From an uncultured Gemmiger sp. (GTDB lineage Bacteria; Bacillota; Clostridia; Oscillospirales; Ruminococcaceae), in assembly GCA_944382805.1 (NCBI GenBank), contig CALWNS010000211.1, forward strand, positions 1 to 6,702: a stretch of DNA of 6,702 nt. Direction: 5' to 3'. Position numbers and translations under genes: made by a program. A model generated the notes under the pieces. That model saw nothing but the letters and a program-made list of their open reading frames with translations. It had not been told where the DNA came from and ran no database searches. Below are positions 1 through 6,659 of this stretch, in pieces. Position 1 is the first letter of the stretch, and each line of letters starts with the position of its first letter.

Positions 1-837
1 GGAATCCATCATGTGCTTGAGGTCGCGCAGGCCGCCCTTGACGGCCAAAAAGGCCAGCTTGGTGGCCAGGCTGCGCAAAAAAATCTGCTTGAGCATGGAG
101 AGCAGCGTGTTGGCCACGCCCTCGGTCAGTTTCAGGATGACGTTGCCCACAAAGCCGTCGCACACGACCACGTCCACCTCGCCGCGCATGACGTCGCGCG
201 GTTCGATGTTGCCGGCAAAGCGGATGCTGGGGTTTGTTTTGAGCCGCTCGTGCGCTTCGCGGTAAAGGGGCGTGCCCTTGTGTTCCTCGGCGCCGTTGTT
301 GACCAGCGCCACGCAGGGGTCGGCCCGGCCCATGACCTGTTTGGCGTACACGCTGCCCATGGTGCCGAACGCGTTGAGCATATCGGCGCGGCATTCGGCG
401 TTGGCGCCGCAGTCCAGCAGCAGGTAGGGCTGCTTGGCGGCGGGGATCTGGGTGGCCAGCGCCGGGCGCTTGACGCCCCGCAGCGTGCGAACGATCAGGC
501 TGGTGGCCACGTGCAGCGCGCCGGTGGAGCCGGCCGAGACAAAGGCGTCCGCCTCGCCGTTTTTGAGCAGGGTCAGCCCCTTGATCATGCTGGAATCCTT
601 TTTCTGGCGGGCGGCCTTGACGGGGTCGTCCTCCATGGTAATGACCTCGGTGCAGTCGATAAGCTCGAACGGGGCCAGGTCCACGCCCGCCTGTTCCGCC
701 GCGCGGCGCACGGCATCCGCCGGGCCGAGCAGGGCGATCTGCATCCCCTGGCCGAATTCCTGCATGGCCTGCGCGGCGCCCTTCAGCACCGCGGCCGGGG
801 CGTTGTCGCCGCCCATGGCGTCTAAAAGGATCTTCAT
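1..837 (-). CDS. plsX: Phosphate acyltransferase PlsX, C-terminus cut by window edge
   Basis: PlsX moves the acyl group from acyl-ACP to inorganic phosphate, giving acyl-phosphate for PlsY, the first step of phosphatidic acid synthesis in most Gram-positive bacteria. It is a soluble, membrane-associated enzyme. I translated 279 codons; none is a stop and the frame is still open at base 1. The family is usually about 330-345 residues, so some 50-60 C-terminal residues lie outside. Visible family signatures are the N-terminal DAMGGD (6-11), SAGSTGA (101-107), DCGAN (142-146), NNGAEEHKG (180-188), GNIEPRD (209-215) and CDGFVGNVILKLTEG (226-240). The proline in GNIEPRD sits where glycine or alanine is more usual in my memory of the family. 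The start is fixed by MKILLDAMGGD and a strong ribosome binding site. It follows trmFO by 13 bases and is probably co-transcribed. acpP and rnc often follow plsX in Firmicutes and may lie beyond the left edge; that is inference. Confidence 0.96.
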   Translation of the reverse strand, partial: MKILLDAMGGDNAPAAVLKGAAQAMQEFGQGMQIALLGPADAVRRAAEQAGVDLAPFELIDCTEVITMEDDPVKAARQKKDSSMIKGLTLLKNGEADAFVSAGSTGALHVATSLIVRTLRGVKRPALATQIPAAKQPYLLLDCGANAECRADMLNAFGTMGSVYAKQVMGRADPCVALVNNGAEEHKGTPLYREAHERLKTNPSIRFAGNIEPRDVMRGEVDVVVCDGFVGNVILKLTEGVANTLLSMLKQIFLRSLATKLAFLAVKGGLRDLKHMMDS

Positions 838-845
838 AAGGTTTG

Positions 846-853
846 CCTCCTTA
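846..853 (-). promoter_or_regulatory. plsX ribosome binding site overlapping trmFO stop
   Basis: Read on the minus strand, the trmFO stop TAA supplies the first two bases of AAGGAGG, which ends 8 bases before the plsX ATG (835-837). This spacing is close to ideal. The overlap of stop codon and Shine-Dalgarno sequence suggests that ribosomes finishing trmFO could feed plsX, and it leaves no room for a promoter in the gap. Confidence 0.85.
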
Positions 854-2164
854 GTTCAGCAGCTGCGCCCAGTCGGCCATGGCGGCCCGGGCGGCCTGGG
901 ACAGGGCCAGGTAGCGTTCGCGCTTGTCGCGGATGGCCTGCACGGCCGCCGGCCGCGGCAGGATGCCCATGTTGGCCCCCATGGGCTGGAAGTCCTTGTT
1001 GGGTGTGGTGATGTAGGCAAGCAGCGCGCCGCACATGGTGTTTTCCGGCGGCGGCGCATACGCTTGGCCGGTCAGGCGCGCCCACAGCGCGCGGGCCGCC
1101 AGCAGGCCGCTGGCCGCGCTTTCCATATAGCCTTCGAACCCGGTGATCTGCCCGGCAAAGAACACGTTGGGGTGGTCTTTCAGGCACAGTTCCGGCGTGA
1201 GCACGGCCGGGGCGTTCAGGAACGTGTTGCGGTGCATGACGCCGTAGCGCACGAACTCGGCGTGTTCCAGCCCCGGGATCATGGAGAACACCCGCTTCTG
1301 TTCGCCCCATTTCAGGTTGGTTTGGAAGCCGACCAGGTTGTACAGCGTGCGGCCGGCGTTTTCCGCCCGCAGCTGCACGTTGGCCCAGGGGCGGTGGCCG
1401 GTGCGCGGGTCGCGCAGGCCGACCGGCCGCAGCGGCCCGAAGCGGATGGTATCGGCCCCGCGGGCGGCCATGACCTCGATGGGCATACAGCCCTCGTACA
1501 CGGTCAGGCCTGCGTCCGCCGCGTGCTGCGGCGCGCGCTCGGCCGCGATGAGCGCGGCGTGGAACGCCTCGTACTCTTCTTTATTAAACGGGCAGTTCAG
1601 GTAATCGGCCTCGCCGCGGCCATAGCGGGAGGCGGCAAAGATCCTGCCGTAGTCCAGGCTTTCGGCGGTGACGATGGGGGCCACCGCGTCGTAAAAGCTC
1701 AGCTCCTGCCCGCCGGCCAGCGCCGCGATGGCACCGGCCAGCGCGCCTTCGGTCAGCGGGCCGGAGGCCACCAGCAGCGGGGCGCTTTCGTCGATGGCCG
1801 TCACCTCCCGGCGGACGACCGTGATGTTGGGTTCGGCCTCCACCTGCGCGGTGACGGCGGCCGAAAAGCGGTCCCGGTCCACGGCCAGCGCGCCGCCGGC
1901 GGCCACGCGGGCGCTTTCGGCGCAGGGCAGCAGGCGGCTGCCCAGCGCGCGCATTTCCAGCTTGAGCAGGCCGGAGGCCGAATCCGGCCGTTCGGCCTTG
2001 AGCGAGTTGGAGCAGACCAGCTCGGCAAAGCCGGCGCTTTTGTGCGCGGGGGAAAAGCGCAGCGGCTTTTGTTCGTACAGGGTCACCTGCACGCCGCGCC
2101 CGGCCAGCCAGAGGGCGGCTTCGCACCCGGCCAGCCCGGCGCCGATGACGCTGCAGTGCGGCAT
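851..2164 (-). CDS. trmFO: Methylenetetrahydrofolate--tRNA-(uracil-5-)-methyltransferase TrmFO
   Basis: TrmFO is a flavoprotein that makes 5-methyluridine at position 54 of the tRNA T-loop, using 5,10-methylenetetrahydrofolate as carbon donor and FADH2/NAD(P)H as reductant, unlike the SAM-dependent TrmA. The 437-residue product has the usual family length. An N-terminal Rossmann dinucleotide-binding motif is seen at GAGLAG (8-13). Other family signatures are ELVCSNSLKA (48-57), YLNCPFNKEEYEAF (188-201), YEGCMPIEVMA (223-233), LVGFQTNLKWGEQKRVF (277-293) and GQITGFEGYMES (338-349). Cys51 and Cys226 match the two functional cysteines known from the Bacillus subtilis enzyme (Cys53 and Cys226), so it should be active. 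The start at 2164 is 8 bases after AGGAGG; an earlier ATG at 2171 is out of frame. It lies 53 bases after topA, as in many Firmicutes, where it was formerly called gid. Confidence 0.97.
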   Translation of the reverse strand: MPHCSVIGAGLAGCEAALWLAGRGVQVTLYEQKPLRFSPAHKSAGFAELVCSNSLKAERPDSASGLLKLEMRALGSRLLPCAESARVAAGGALAVDRDRFSAAVTAQVEAEPNITVVRREVTAIDESAPLLVASGPLTEGALAGAIAALAGGQELSFYDAVAPIVTAESLDYGRIFAASRYGRGEADYLNCPFNKEEYEAFHAALIAAERAPQHAADAGLTVYEGCMPIEVMAARGADTIRFGPLRPVGLRDPRTGHRPWANVQLRAENAGRTLYNLVGFQTNLKWGEQKRVFSMIPGLEHAEFVRYGVMHRNTFLNAPAVLTPELCLKDHPNVFFAGQITGFEGYMESAASGLLAARALWARLTGQAYAPPPENTMCGALLAYITTPNKDFQPMGANMGILPRPAAVQAIRDKRERYLALSQAARAAMADWAQLLN

Positions 2165-2172
2165 GGGGCATA

Positions 2173-2178
2173 CCTCCT
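2173..2178 (-). promoter_or_regulatory. trmFO ribosome binding site that decides the start
   Basis: The minus strand carries AGGAGG followed by a T and then two ATGs. The first ATG (2171-2169) is one base from the Shine-Dalgarno and out of frame with trmFO. The second (2164-2162) is 8 bases away and opens the MPHCSVIGAG N-terminus expected of the family. Spacing and protein sequence both select the second. Confidence 0.85.
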
Positions 2179-2217
2179 GGGGTCAGATATTCCGCAAAAA
2201 GCGGATCGGTCGTGGGT

Positions 2218-4302
2218 TTATTCCTTCTTTTCGGCCGGCTTTACATAGCCGCAGCCCTCTTTCAGGCAGAGCAGCTGGCCCTTGCGCTTGAACAGCGTGG
2301 CCCCGCATTGGGGGCATTTTTCCGGCACCGGCTCGTCCCAGGTCATAAACGTGCACTTGGGATAGTTGCCGCAGCCGTAGTACACGCGGCCCTTGGCGCT
2401 TTTGCGCAGCAGCATATGGCCGCCGCACAGCGGGCACAGCCCGCCGGTATCCTTGACCAGCGGGTGGGCGTTGCGGCATTCCGGGAAGCCGGAGCACGCC
2501 ACGAACTTGCCGTAGCGCCCCGACTTGATGACCATGGGGCGGCCGCATTTTTCGCAGATCTCGTCGGTGGGGACGTCCTCCACCTTGACCTTTTTGCCCT
2601 CCATGTCCTTTTCGGCCTTTTCCAGGCTTTGGGCAAAGCCGCGGTAGAATTCATCCACCGTGCGCACCCAGTCGGCCTGGCCGTTTTCCACCACGTCGAG
2701 CTTTTTTTCCATATCGGCGCTGAACGCGGGGTCCACGATGTCGGGGAACTCGTCCAGCATGACCTGGTTGACGGCGCGGCCCAGCGGCGTGGTGCGCAGC
2801 TTTTTGCCGTCCTTTTCCACATAGCCGCGGTCGATGATGGTGCTGATGGTCGGCGCGTAGGTAGAGGGGCGGCCGATGCCGTTTTCCTCCAGCGCGTGGA
2901 TCAGGGCGGCTTCGGTGTACAGCGGCGGCGGCTGGGTGAATTTTTGGTCGGCCGTCAGCTTTTGCAGCTGCAGCGGCTGGCCGGCGGCCAGCGGCGGCAG
3001 GGCCGTCTCCTTTTTCTGCTTGTCGTCGGTGGATTCCTCGTACAGGGCGGTAAAGCCGTCGAAGGTGACGGTATAGCCGCTGGCGCGGAACAGCCAATCG
3101 CCCGCGCCCACGCTGACCGAGACGGTATCCATCAGGCAGTCGGCCATCTGGCTGGCCATAAAGCGCGACCAGATCAGCCGGTACAGGCGGGCGGTGTCGG
3201 CCGAGATGCTGCGCTCGACCTCCTCCGGCGTGAGTTCCGGCATGGAGGGGCGGATGGCCTCGTGCGCGTCCTGCGCGGCGGTGGCGGAGCGGGACTTCCA
3301 TTTGCGGGCGGTCTTGTTGACGTATTTTTCGCCCCAGCGGGCGCCGATGAACGCCTTGGCGGCGGCCACGGCTTCGTCCGAAACGCGCAGCGAGTCGGTA
3401 CGCATATAGGTGATCAGGCCCACGGTGCCGTGGCCTTCGATGTCCACGCCCTCGTACAGGGTCTGGGCCGCGCGCATGGTGCGGGCGGCCGAAAAGCCGA
3501 AGGCGCGGCTGGCGTCCTGCTGCAGGGTGGAGGTGATGAACGGCGGGGTCGGCGCGCGGCGGCGCTTGCCCTTGTCCACCTTGGCCACCGTATAGGGCTT
3601 GCCTTTAAGCGAAGCAAGGATGCCGTCGGCCTGGTCCTTGTTCTTGACCGTCACCTTGGTCCCGTCCGCTCTGGCGGCCAGGCGGGCGGTAAAGGCCGCG
3701 CCGTCCTGCGTTTTCAGGTGGGCGTCCAGGTTCCAGTATTCCTCCGGCTTAAAGTTTTCGATCTCCAGCTCGCGGTCGCGGATCAGGCGCACGGTCACGC
3801 TCTGCACCCGCCCGGCCGAAAGCCCGCGCCGCACCTTGCGCCACAAAAACGGGCTGAGTTTATAGCCCACCAGGCGGTCCAGCTCGCGCCGGGCCTGCTG
3901 GGCGTTGAACAGGTCCATATCGATGGCGCGGGGGTGGGCCATGCCCTCCTGCACGCCTTTTTTGGTGATCTCGTCAAAGGTGACGCGGTTGGGTTCGGCC
4001 GGGTCCAGGCCCAGCAAACTGGCCAGGTGCCAGCTGATGGCCTCGCCCTCGCGGTCCGGGTCGGTGGCCAGCAGCACGCCGTCGCACTTTTTGGCTTCGT
4101 CCTTCAGTTCGCGGACCAGCTTCTGCTTGCCCTTGATCGTGATGTATTTGGGCGTGTAGCCGTTTTCGATGTCGATGCCCAGCTGGCTGGCCGGCAGGTC
4201 CCGCACATGGCCCATGCTGGCCGTGACTTTATAGCCGCGGCCCAGGTACTTGCCGATGGTCTTGGCCTTGGCCGGGGATTCCACAATGACTAGTTTTGGC
4301 AT
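2218..4302 (-). CDS. topA: DNA topoisomerase I (type IA)
   Basis: This is the type IA enzyme that relaxes negative supercoils behind RNA polymerase by cutting one strand through a 5'-phosphotyrosine link. The 694-residue protein is a typical Firmicutes length. The TOPRIM domain opens with VIVESPAKA, giving acidic Glu8, and carries DPDREGEAISWH (81-92) with Asp81, Asp83 and Glu85 as metal ligands. The catalytic tyrosine is Tyr299 in TYMRTDS (298-304), with Arg301 beside it. GIGRPSTYA (475-483) is another hallmark. The C-terminus has three Cys4 zinc ribbons: C583/C586/C603/C609, C623/C626/C644/C650 and C663/C666/C679/C684, then a short lysine-rich end. The start is supported by the conserved MPKLVIVESP and by AGGAG at 4313-4317, 10 bases upstream. 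It follows dprA by 37 bases and precedes trmFO, the classic dprA-topA-trmFO order. I see no sign of a frameshift or missing catalytic residue. Confidence 0.98.
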   Translation of the reverse strand: MPKLVIVESPAKAKTIGKYLGRGYKVTASMGHVRDLPASQLGIDIENGYTPKYITIKGKQKLVRELKDEAKKCDGVLLATDPDREGEAISWHLASLLGLDPAEPNRVTFDEITKKGVQEGMAHPRAIDMDLFNAQQARRELDRLVGYKLSPFLWRKVRRGLSAGRVQSVTVRLIRDRELEIENFKPEEYWNLDAHLKTQDGAAFTARLAARADGTKVTVKNKDQADGILASLKGKPYTVAKVDKGKRRRAPTPPFITSTLQQDASRAFGFSAARTMRAAQTLYEGVDIEGHGTVGLITYMRTDSLRVSDEAVAAAKAFIGARWGEKYVNKTARKWKSRSATAAQDAHEAIRPSMPELTPEEVERSISADTARLYRLIWSRFMASQMADCLMDTVSVSVGAGDWLFRASGYTVTFDGFTALYEESTDDKQKKETALPPLAAGQPLQLQKLTADQKFTQPPPLYTEAALIHALEENGIGRPSTYAPTISTIIDRGYVEKDGKKLRTTPLGRAVNQVMLDEFPDIVDPAFSADMEKKLDVVENGQADWVRTVDEFYRGFAQSLEKAEKDMEGKKVKVEDVPTDEICEKCGRPMVIKSGRYGKFVACSGFPECRNAHPLVKDTGGLCPLCGGHMLLRKSAKGRVYYGCGNYPKCTFMTWDEPVPEKCPQCGATLFKRKGQLLCLKEGCGYVKPAEKKE

Positions 4303-4339
4303 ATTGCAAACGCTCCTGCATAGAAGTTGCGCGCCGGCA

Positions 4340-5443
4340 TCATTTCAGCGCGATATAGGTGTGGCCGGGGGCCACGGCGGCCGCGCCGGCAAATTCCAGC
4401 TCGCACAAAGCGGCCAGCACCTGGTGGATGGGCAGGCCGGTGTCGGCGCAGACCTGGTCCGGCGTGCGCGGGGTCGGCCCCAGCGCGCGCAGGGCGGCGG
4501 CCGCCGCGGGCGAAAGTTCCGGCAGGTCGGCGGCGTCCACCGCCACCGGCGCGGCGCCCGCCGGGTCCAGGCCGATGGCCGCCAGCGCGTCGCCGGCCGT
4601 ACACAGGGCGCCCGCGCGCCCCGTGCGCAGCAGTTCGTTGGTGCCCTCGCTGGTGGCGCTGTAGATGCTGCCCGGCACCGCCAGCACCGGGCGGCCGTAG
4701 CGCTCGGCGTGCTTGACGGTGTTGCCGGTGCCGCTGCGGCTGCGGGCTTCGGTCACGCAGACGACTTCGGCCAGGCCGGCGATGAGCCGGTTGCGCGCCA
4801 GGAAGGTGCCCTCGGCGCGGCCGGCGTAGCCGGGCGGGTATTCGCTGAGCACCGCGCCGCCGCCGCGCTCGATGTCCGCGCGCAGGCTCTCGTTGGCGGC
4901 GGGGAAAGTTTTGTCGATGGCCGTCCCCAGGAAGGCCACGGTCGGCGCGCCGGCTTCGACCGCGGCGCGGTGGGCTTCGCTGTCCAGGCCGTCGGCCAGG
5001 CCGCTGACCACTACCACGCCGGCCTGCGCCAGCCCGAGCGAAAGGTCGTAGCAGGCGCGCGCGCCGTAGCGCGTGGGGCGGCGGGTGCCCACCATGGCCG
5101 CGTAGCGGCGGCCGTTCAGGCAGGCCGGGTCGCCGGTGGCGTACAGCACCAGCGGGCGGTCCGGCAGTTCGCGCAGGCGCGCCGGGTAGGCGGCGTCCCC
5201 CGCCGCCAGCACCGTGACGCCGGCGTCCTCGCAGCGGGCCAGGCGCCGTTCCAGGTCGGCCGGGTCGGCGGCGCGCAGCCGCGCGGCGGCTGTGCGGGAC
5301 AGGCAGGCCGGGGGCTTGCCGCCGGTTTGCAGATGCTCGTACAGGTCGGCCGGGTCGGGCCAGTCAGCCAGCAGTTCGCCGGCATAGCGGCAGCCGGAGC
5401 CGACGGCATCGGCCAGCCACATCCAGTACAGCACGCTATCCAT
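4340..5443 (-). CDS. dprA: DNA-processing protein DprA (Smf)
   Basis: DprA binds incoming single-stranded DNA in the cytoplasm and loads RecA on it during natural transformation; it is also kept in many bacteria not known to be competent. The 367-residue product has an N-terminal helical region (about 1-75), a Rossmann-like core (about 80-290) and a C-terminal winged-helix-like region (about 308-367). Core signatures are VGTRRPTRYG (118-127), SGLADGLDSEAH (147-158), LGTAIDKTFPAAN (172-184), LSEYPPG (199-205), FLARNRLIAGL (214-224) and AVPGSI (255-260). Several positions differ from consensus: Asp151 replaces the usual basic residue in SGxARGID, and SGTGNT (237-242) replaces the common SGSLIT. 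The start at 5443 gives YWMWL near the N-terminus, as expected. It begins 6 bases after the upstream methyltransferase stop, so the two are almost certainly co-transcribed. Whether the host is transformable cannot be told from this gene. Confidence 0.95.
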   Translation of the reverse strand: MDSVLYWMWLADAVGSGCRYAGELLADWPDPADLYEHLQTGGKPPACLSRTAAARLRAADPADLERRLARCEDAGVTVLAAGDAAYPARLRELPDRPLVLYATGDPACLNGRRYAAMVGTRRPTRYGARACYDLSLGLAQAGVVVVSGLADGLDSEAHRAAVEAGAPTVAFLGTAIDKTFPAANESLRADIERGGGAVLSEYPPGYAGRAEGTFLARNRLIAGLAEVVCVTEARSRSGTGNTVKHAERYGRPVLAVPGSIYSATSEGTNELLRTGRAGALCTAGDALAAIGLDPAGAAPVAVDAADLPELSPAAAAALRALGPTPRTPDQVCADTGLPIHQVLAALCELEFAGAAAVAPGHTYIALK

Positions 5444-5449
5444 TGTACA

Positions 5450-6235
5450 TCAAACTCCTCTGAAATGCCACAAAAGAATGCTGCCGGCCACCCCGGCGTT
5501 CAGGCTTTCGACCCGGTCGGTCATGGGGATGCGCACGGCGGCGGTGCAGGCTTCGATGGTCTGCCGGCACAGGCCCTGGCCCTCGCTGCCGATGACCACG
5601 CACACGCCGCCGGGGAAGTCGTTGCCCTCCGCTTCCAGCGGGCGGGCGTTGTACAGCGCCGCCGCCAGGCAGGCCACGCCGCGCGCGCGCAGCGCACCCA
5701 GCGCAGCGGGCAGGTCGGGGCATACCCCCAGCGGCAGGCGGCCGGCCGCGCCCATGGAGGCGCGCAGCACCTTGGGCGAAAAGGGGGCCGCGCACCCCGG
5801 CCCCAGCAGCACGGCGTCAAAGCCGAAAGCGGCCGCGCTGCGCAGCAGCGTGCCCACGTTGCCGGGGTCCTGCACGCCCTCCAGCGCCAGCAGGCGGCGC
5901 GCCGCGCCCAGCAGCGGGGCCGGGTCGGCGGCGGGGGTATGGAACAGCGCGAACACGCCCTGCGTGCTGCGCGTGCCGGCCAGCTTTTCGGCCACCGGCT
6001 GCGTGATGAGCACCGGGGGCGCCGCCAGCGCGCCCAGCGCGGGGGCGCGCTGCAGCGCGGCGGCGGTCACATACAGTTCCGCTATGCGGCAGCCCTTGGC
6101 CAGCTCCAGGCAGAGCTTGGGGCCTTCGGCAAAAAAGAGGCCGGCGGCGGCGCGCTGGCGCTCGGAATCGCGCAGCGCGCAGGCGCGCTTGACGCGGGGG
6201 TTTTCGCGGCTGGTGATGGCATCGGGCTGGTTCAT
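5450..6235 (-). CDS. TrmH/SpoU-family RNA 2'-O-ribose methyltransferase
   Basis: This SAM-dependent SPOUT-class enzyme methylates a ribose 2'-OH, most likely in 23S rRNA. The 261 residues match the two-domain TrmH type. The N-terminal substrate-binding region includes ITSRENPRVKR (7-17) and FFAEGPKL (34-41). The C-terminal knotted domain has the three SpoU motifs: DPGNVGTLLRSA (123-134, with Asn126 and Arg132), IGSEGQGL (215-222) and IPMTDRVESLNAGVA (236-250). These form the SAM pocket and active site. The closest well-known relative I can suggest is Bacillus subtilis YsgA (RlmP, reported to act on a 23S A-loop guanosine); RlmB- or TsnR-like specificity cannot be excluded, so no symbol is given. 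The start follows a modest GAAAGG site with a 7-base spacer. It sits between rplT and dprA, and a terminator separates it from rplT. The ribosomal neighbour supports an rRNA target. Confidence 0.93.
   Translation of the reverse strand: MNQPDAITSRENPRVKRACALRDSERQRAAAGLFFAEGPKLCLELAKGCRIAELYVTAAALQRAPALGALAAPPVLITQPVAEKLAGTRSTQGVFALFHTPAADPAPLLGAARRLLALEGVQDPGNVGTLLRSAAAFGFDAVLLGPGCAAPFSPKVLRASMGAAGRLPLGVCPDLPAALGALRARGVACLAAALYNARPLEAEGNDFPGGVCVVIGSEGQGLCRQTIEACTAAVRIPMTDRVESLNAGVAGSILLWHFRGV
5455..5459 (-). promoter_or_regulatory. dprA ribosome binding site inside the methyltransferase 3' end
   Basis: AGGAG lies in the last codons of the upstream gene, 11 bases before the dprA ATG (5443-5441) and 4 bases before an out-of-frame ATG (5450-5448). 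That nearer ATG overlaps the methyltransferase stop as TGATG and opens a frame of only four codons, ending in TAG at 5438-5436. The dprA frame itself has no other in-frame start here, so the longer spacing is accepted. Confidence 0.7.
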
Positions 6236-6258
6236 GGGCGGGCCTTTCGCTTACATTC

Positions 6259-6293
6259 AAAAAAGACGCACGCGCATAACGCGCGGGCGTCTT
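6259..6293 (-). terminator. Rho-independent terminator after rplT
   Basis: An inverted repeat pairs 6281-6293 with 6263-6275, a 13-position stem with one mismatch (6286 against 6270) and a 5-base loop at 6276-6280. On the minus strand the stem is GC-rich and runs directly into six T residues (6264-6259). It begins 12 bases after the rplT stop codon. This is the standard shape of an intrinsic terminator for the ribosomal protein operon. The plus-strand reading has no adjacent T-run, so it looks one-directional. Confidence 0.9.
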
Positions 6294-6305
6294 ACATACG
6301 TGTTT

Positions 6306-6659
6306 TTACAGAGCCTTTTTGGCGGTGTCCACCAGGGCGGTGAAGCTGGCGGGGTCGTGGATGGCCATTTCGGACAGCATCTTGCGGTTCAGCTCCACGC
6401 CGGCCTTTTTCAGGCCGTTCATAAAGGTGGAGTAGTTCATGCCCTGGGCGCGCACCGCGTTGTTGATGCGGGTGATCCACAGGTTGCGGAACTGACGCTT
6501 TTTCTGCTTGCGGCCCACGTAGGCATAGTTGCCGGATTTCATCACGGCCTGTTTGGCCATGCGGAAATGCTTGGACTTGGAGCCGTAGTAGCCTTTCGCC
6601 AGTTTGAGGGTCTTGGTGCGACGCTTGTGCGTCATGGTAGCGCCTTTGATACGAGCCAT
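6306..6659 (-). CDS. rplT: 50S ribosomal protein L20
   Basis: L20 is an early-assembly protein of the large ribosomal subunit that binds 23S rRNA; in several bacteria it also represses its own operon by binding the leader mRNA. The 117-residue protein is full length for the family. It starts MARIKGATMTHKRRTKTLKL, followed by a basic region with GYYGSKSKHFRMAKQAV (23-39), then NYAYVGRKQKKRQFRNLWI (44-62), RINNAVRAQG (64-73) and NGLKKAGVELNRKML (81-95), all typical of L20. The N-terminal variant resembles that of clostridial L20. The start is set by the conserved MARIK and by AAAGGAG at 6670-6676 with a 10-base spacer. It is normally the last gene of infC-rpmI-rplT, so rpmI and infC are expected beyond the right edge. 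Its own terminator follows. Confidence 0.99.
   Translation of the reverse strand: MARIKGATMTHKRRTKTLKLAKGYYGSKSKHFRMAKQAVMKSGNYAYVGRKQKKRQFRNLWITRINNAVRAQGMNYSTFMNGLKKAGVELNRKMLSEMAIHDPASFTALVDTAKKAL

Noticed and set aside
13..825. Plus-strand open frame of 270 codons antisense to plsX
   Set aside because: It mirrors plsX, whose DAMGGD, SAGSTGA and CDGFVGN motifs are clear on the minus strand. The plus-strand product is low-complexity-like and has no credible ribosome binding site.
1584..2171. Minus-strand frame of 195 codons starting at the decoy ATG upstream of trmFO
   Set aside because: It overlaps trmFO in another frame, gives an Arg/Ala/Gly-rich product without recognisable motifs, and its ATG is one base from the Shine-Dalgarno.
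2191..2205. Small hairpin between topA and trmFO: 5-bp TCCGC/GCGGA stem with a 5-base A/T loop
   Set aside because: The stem is short, and on the minus strand no T-run follows it. It is too weak for a terminator and may be chance.
4672..4694. GC-rich inverted repeat (GCCCGG ... CCGGGC) inside dprA
   Set aside because: It falls in the codons for the conserved PVLAVPGS segment, has an 11-base loop and no T-run, and is readily explained by coding constraint in GC-rich DNA.
434..6343. Three long plus-strand open frames of about 600-700 codons (434-2248, 2212-4293, 4250-6343) that almost tile the window
   Set aside because: They lie antisense to trmFO, topA, dprA and the methyltransferase, all with unmistakable family motifs. 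In GC-rich genes TTA, CTA and TCA codons are rare, which leaves the opposite strand free of stops. The translations are rich in Gly, Ala, Arg, Gln and His and show no domain I recognise.
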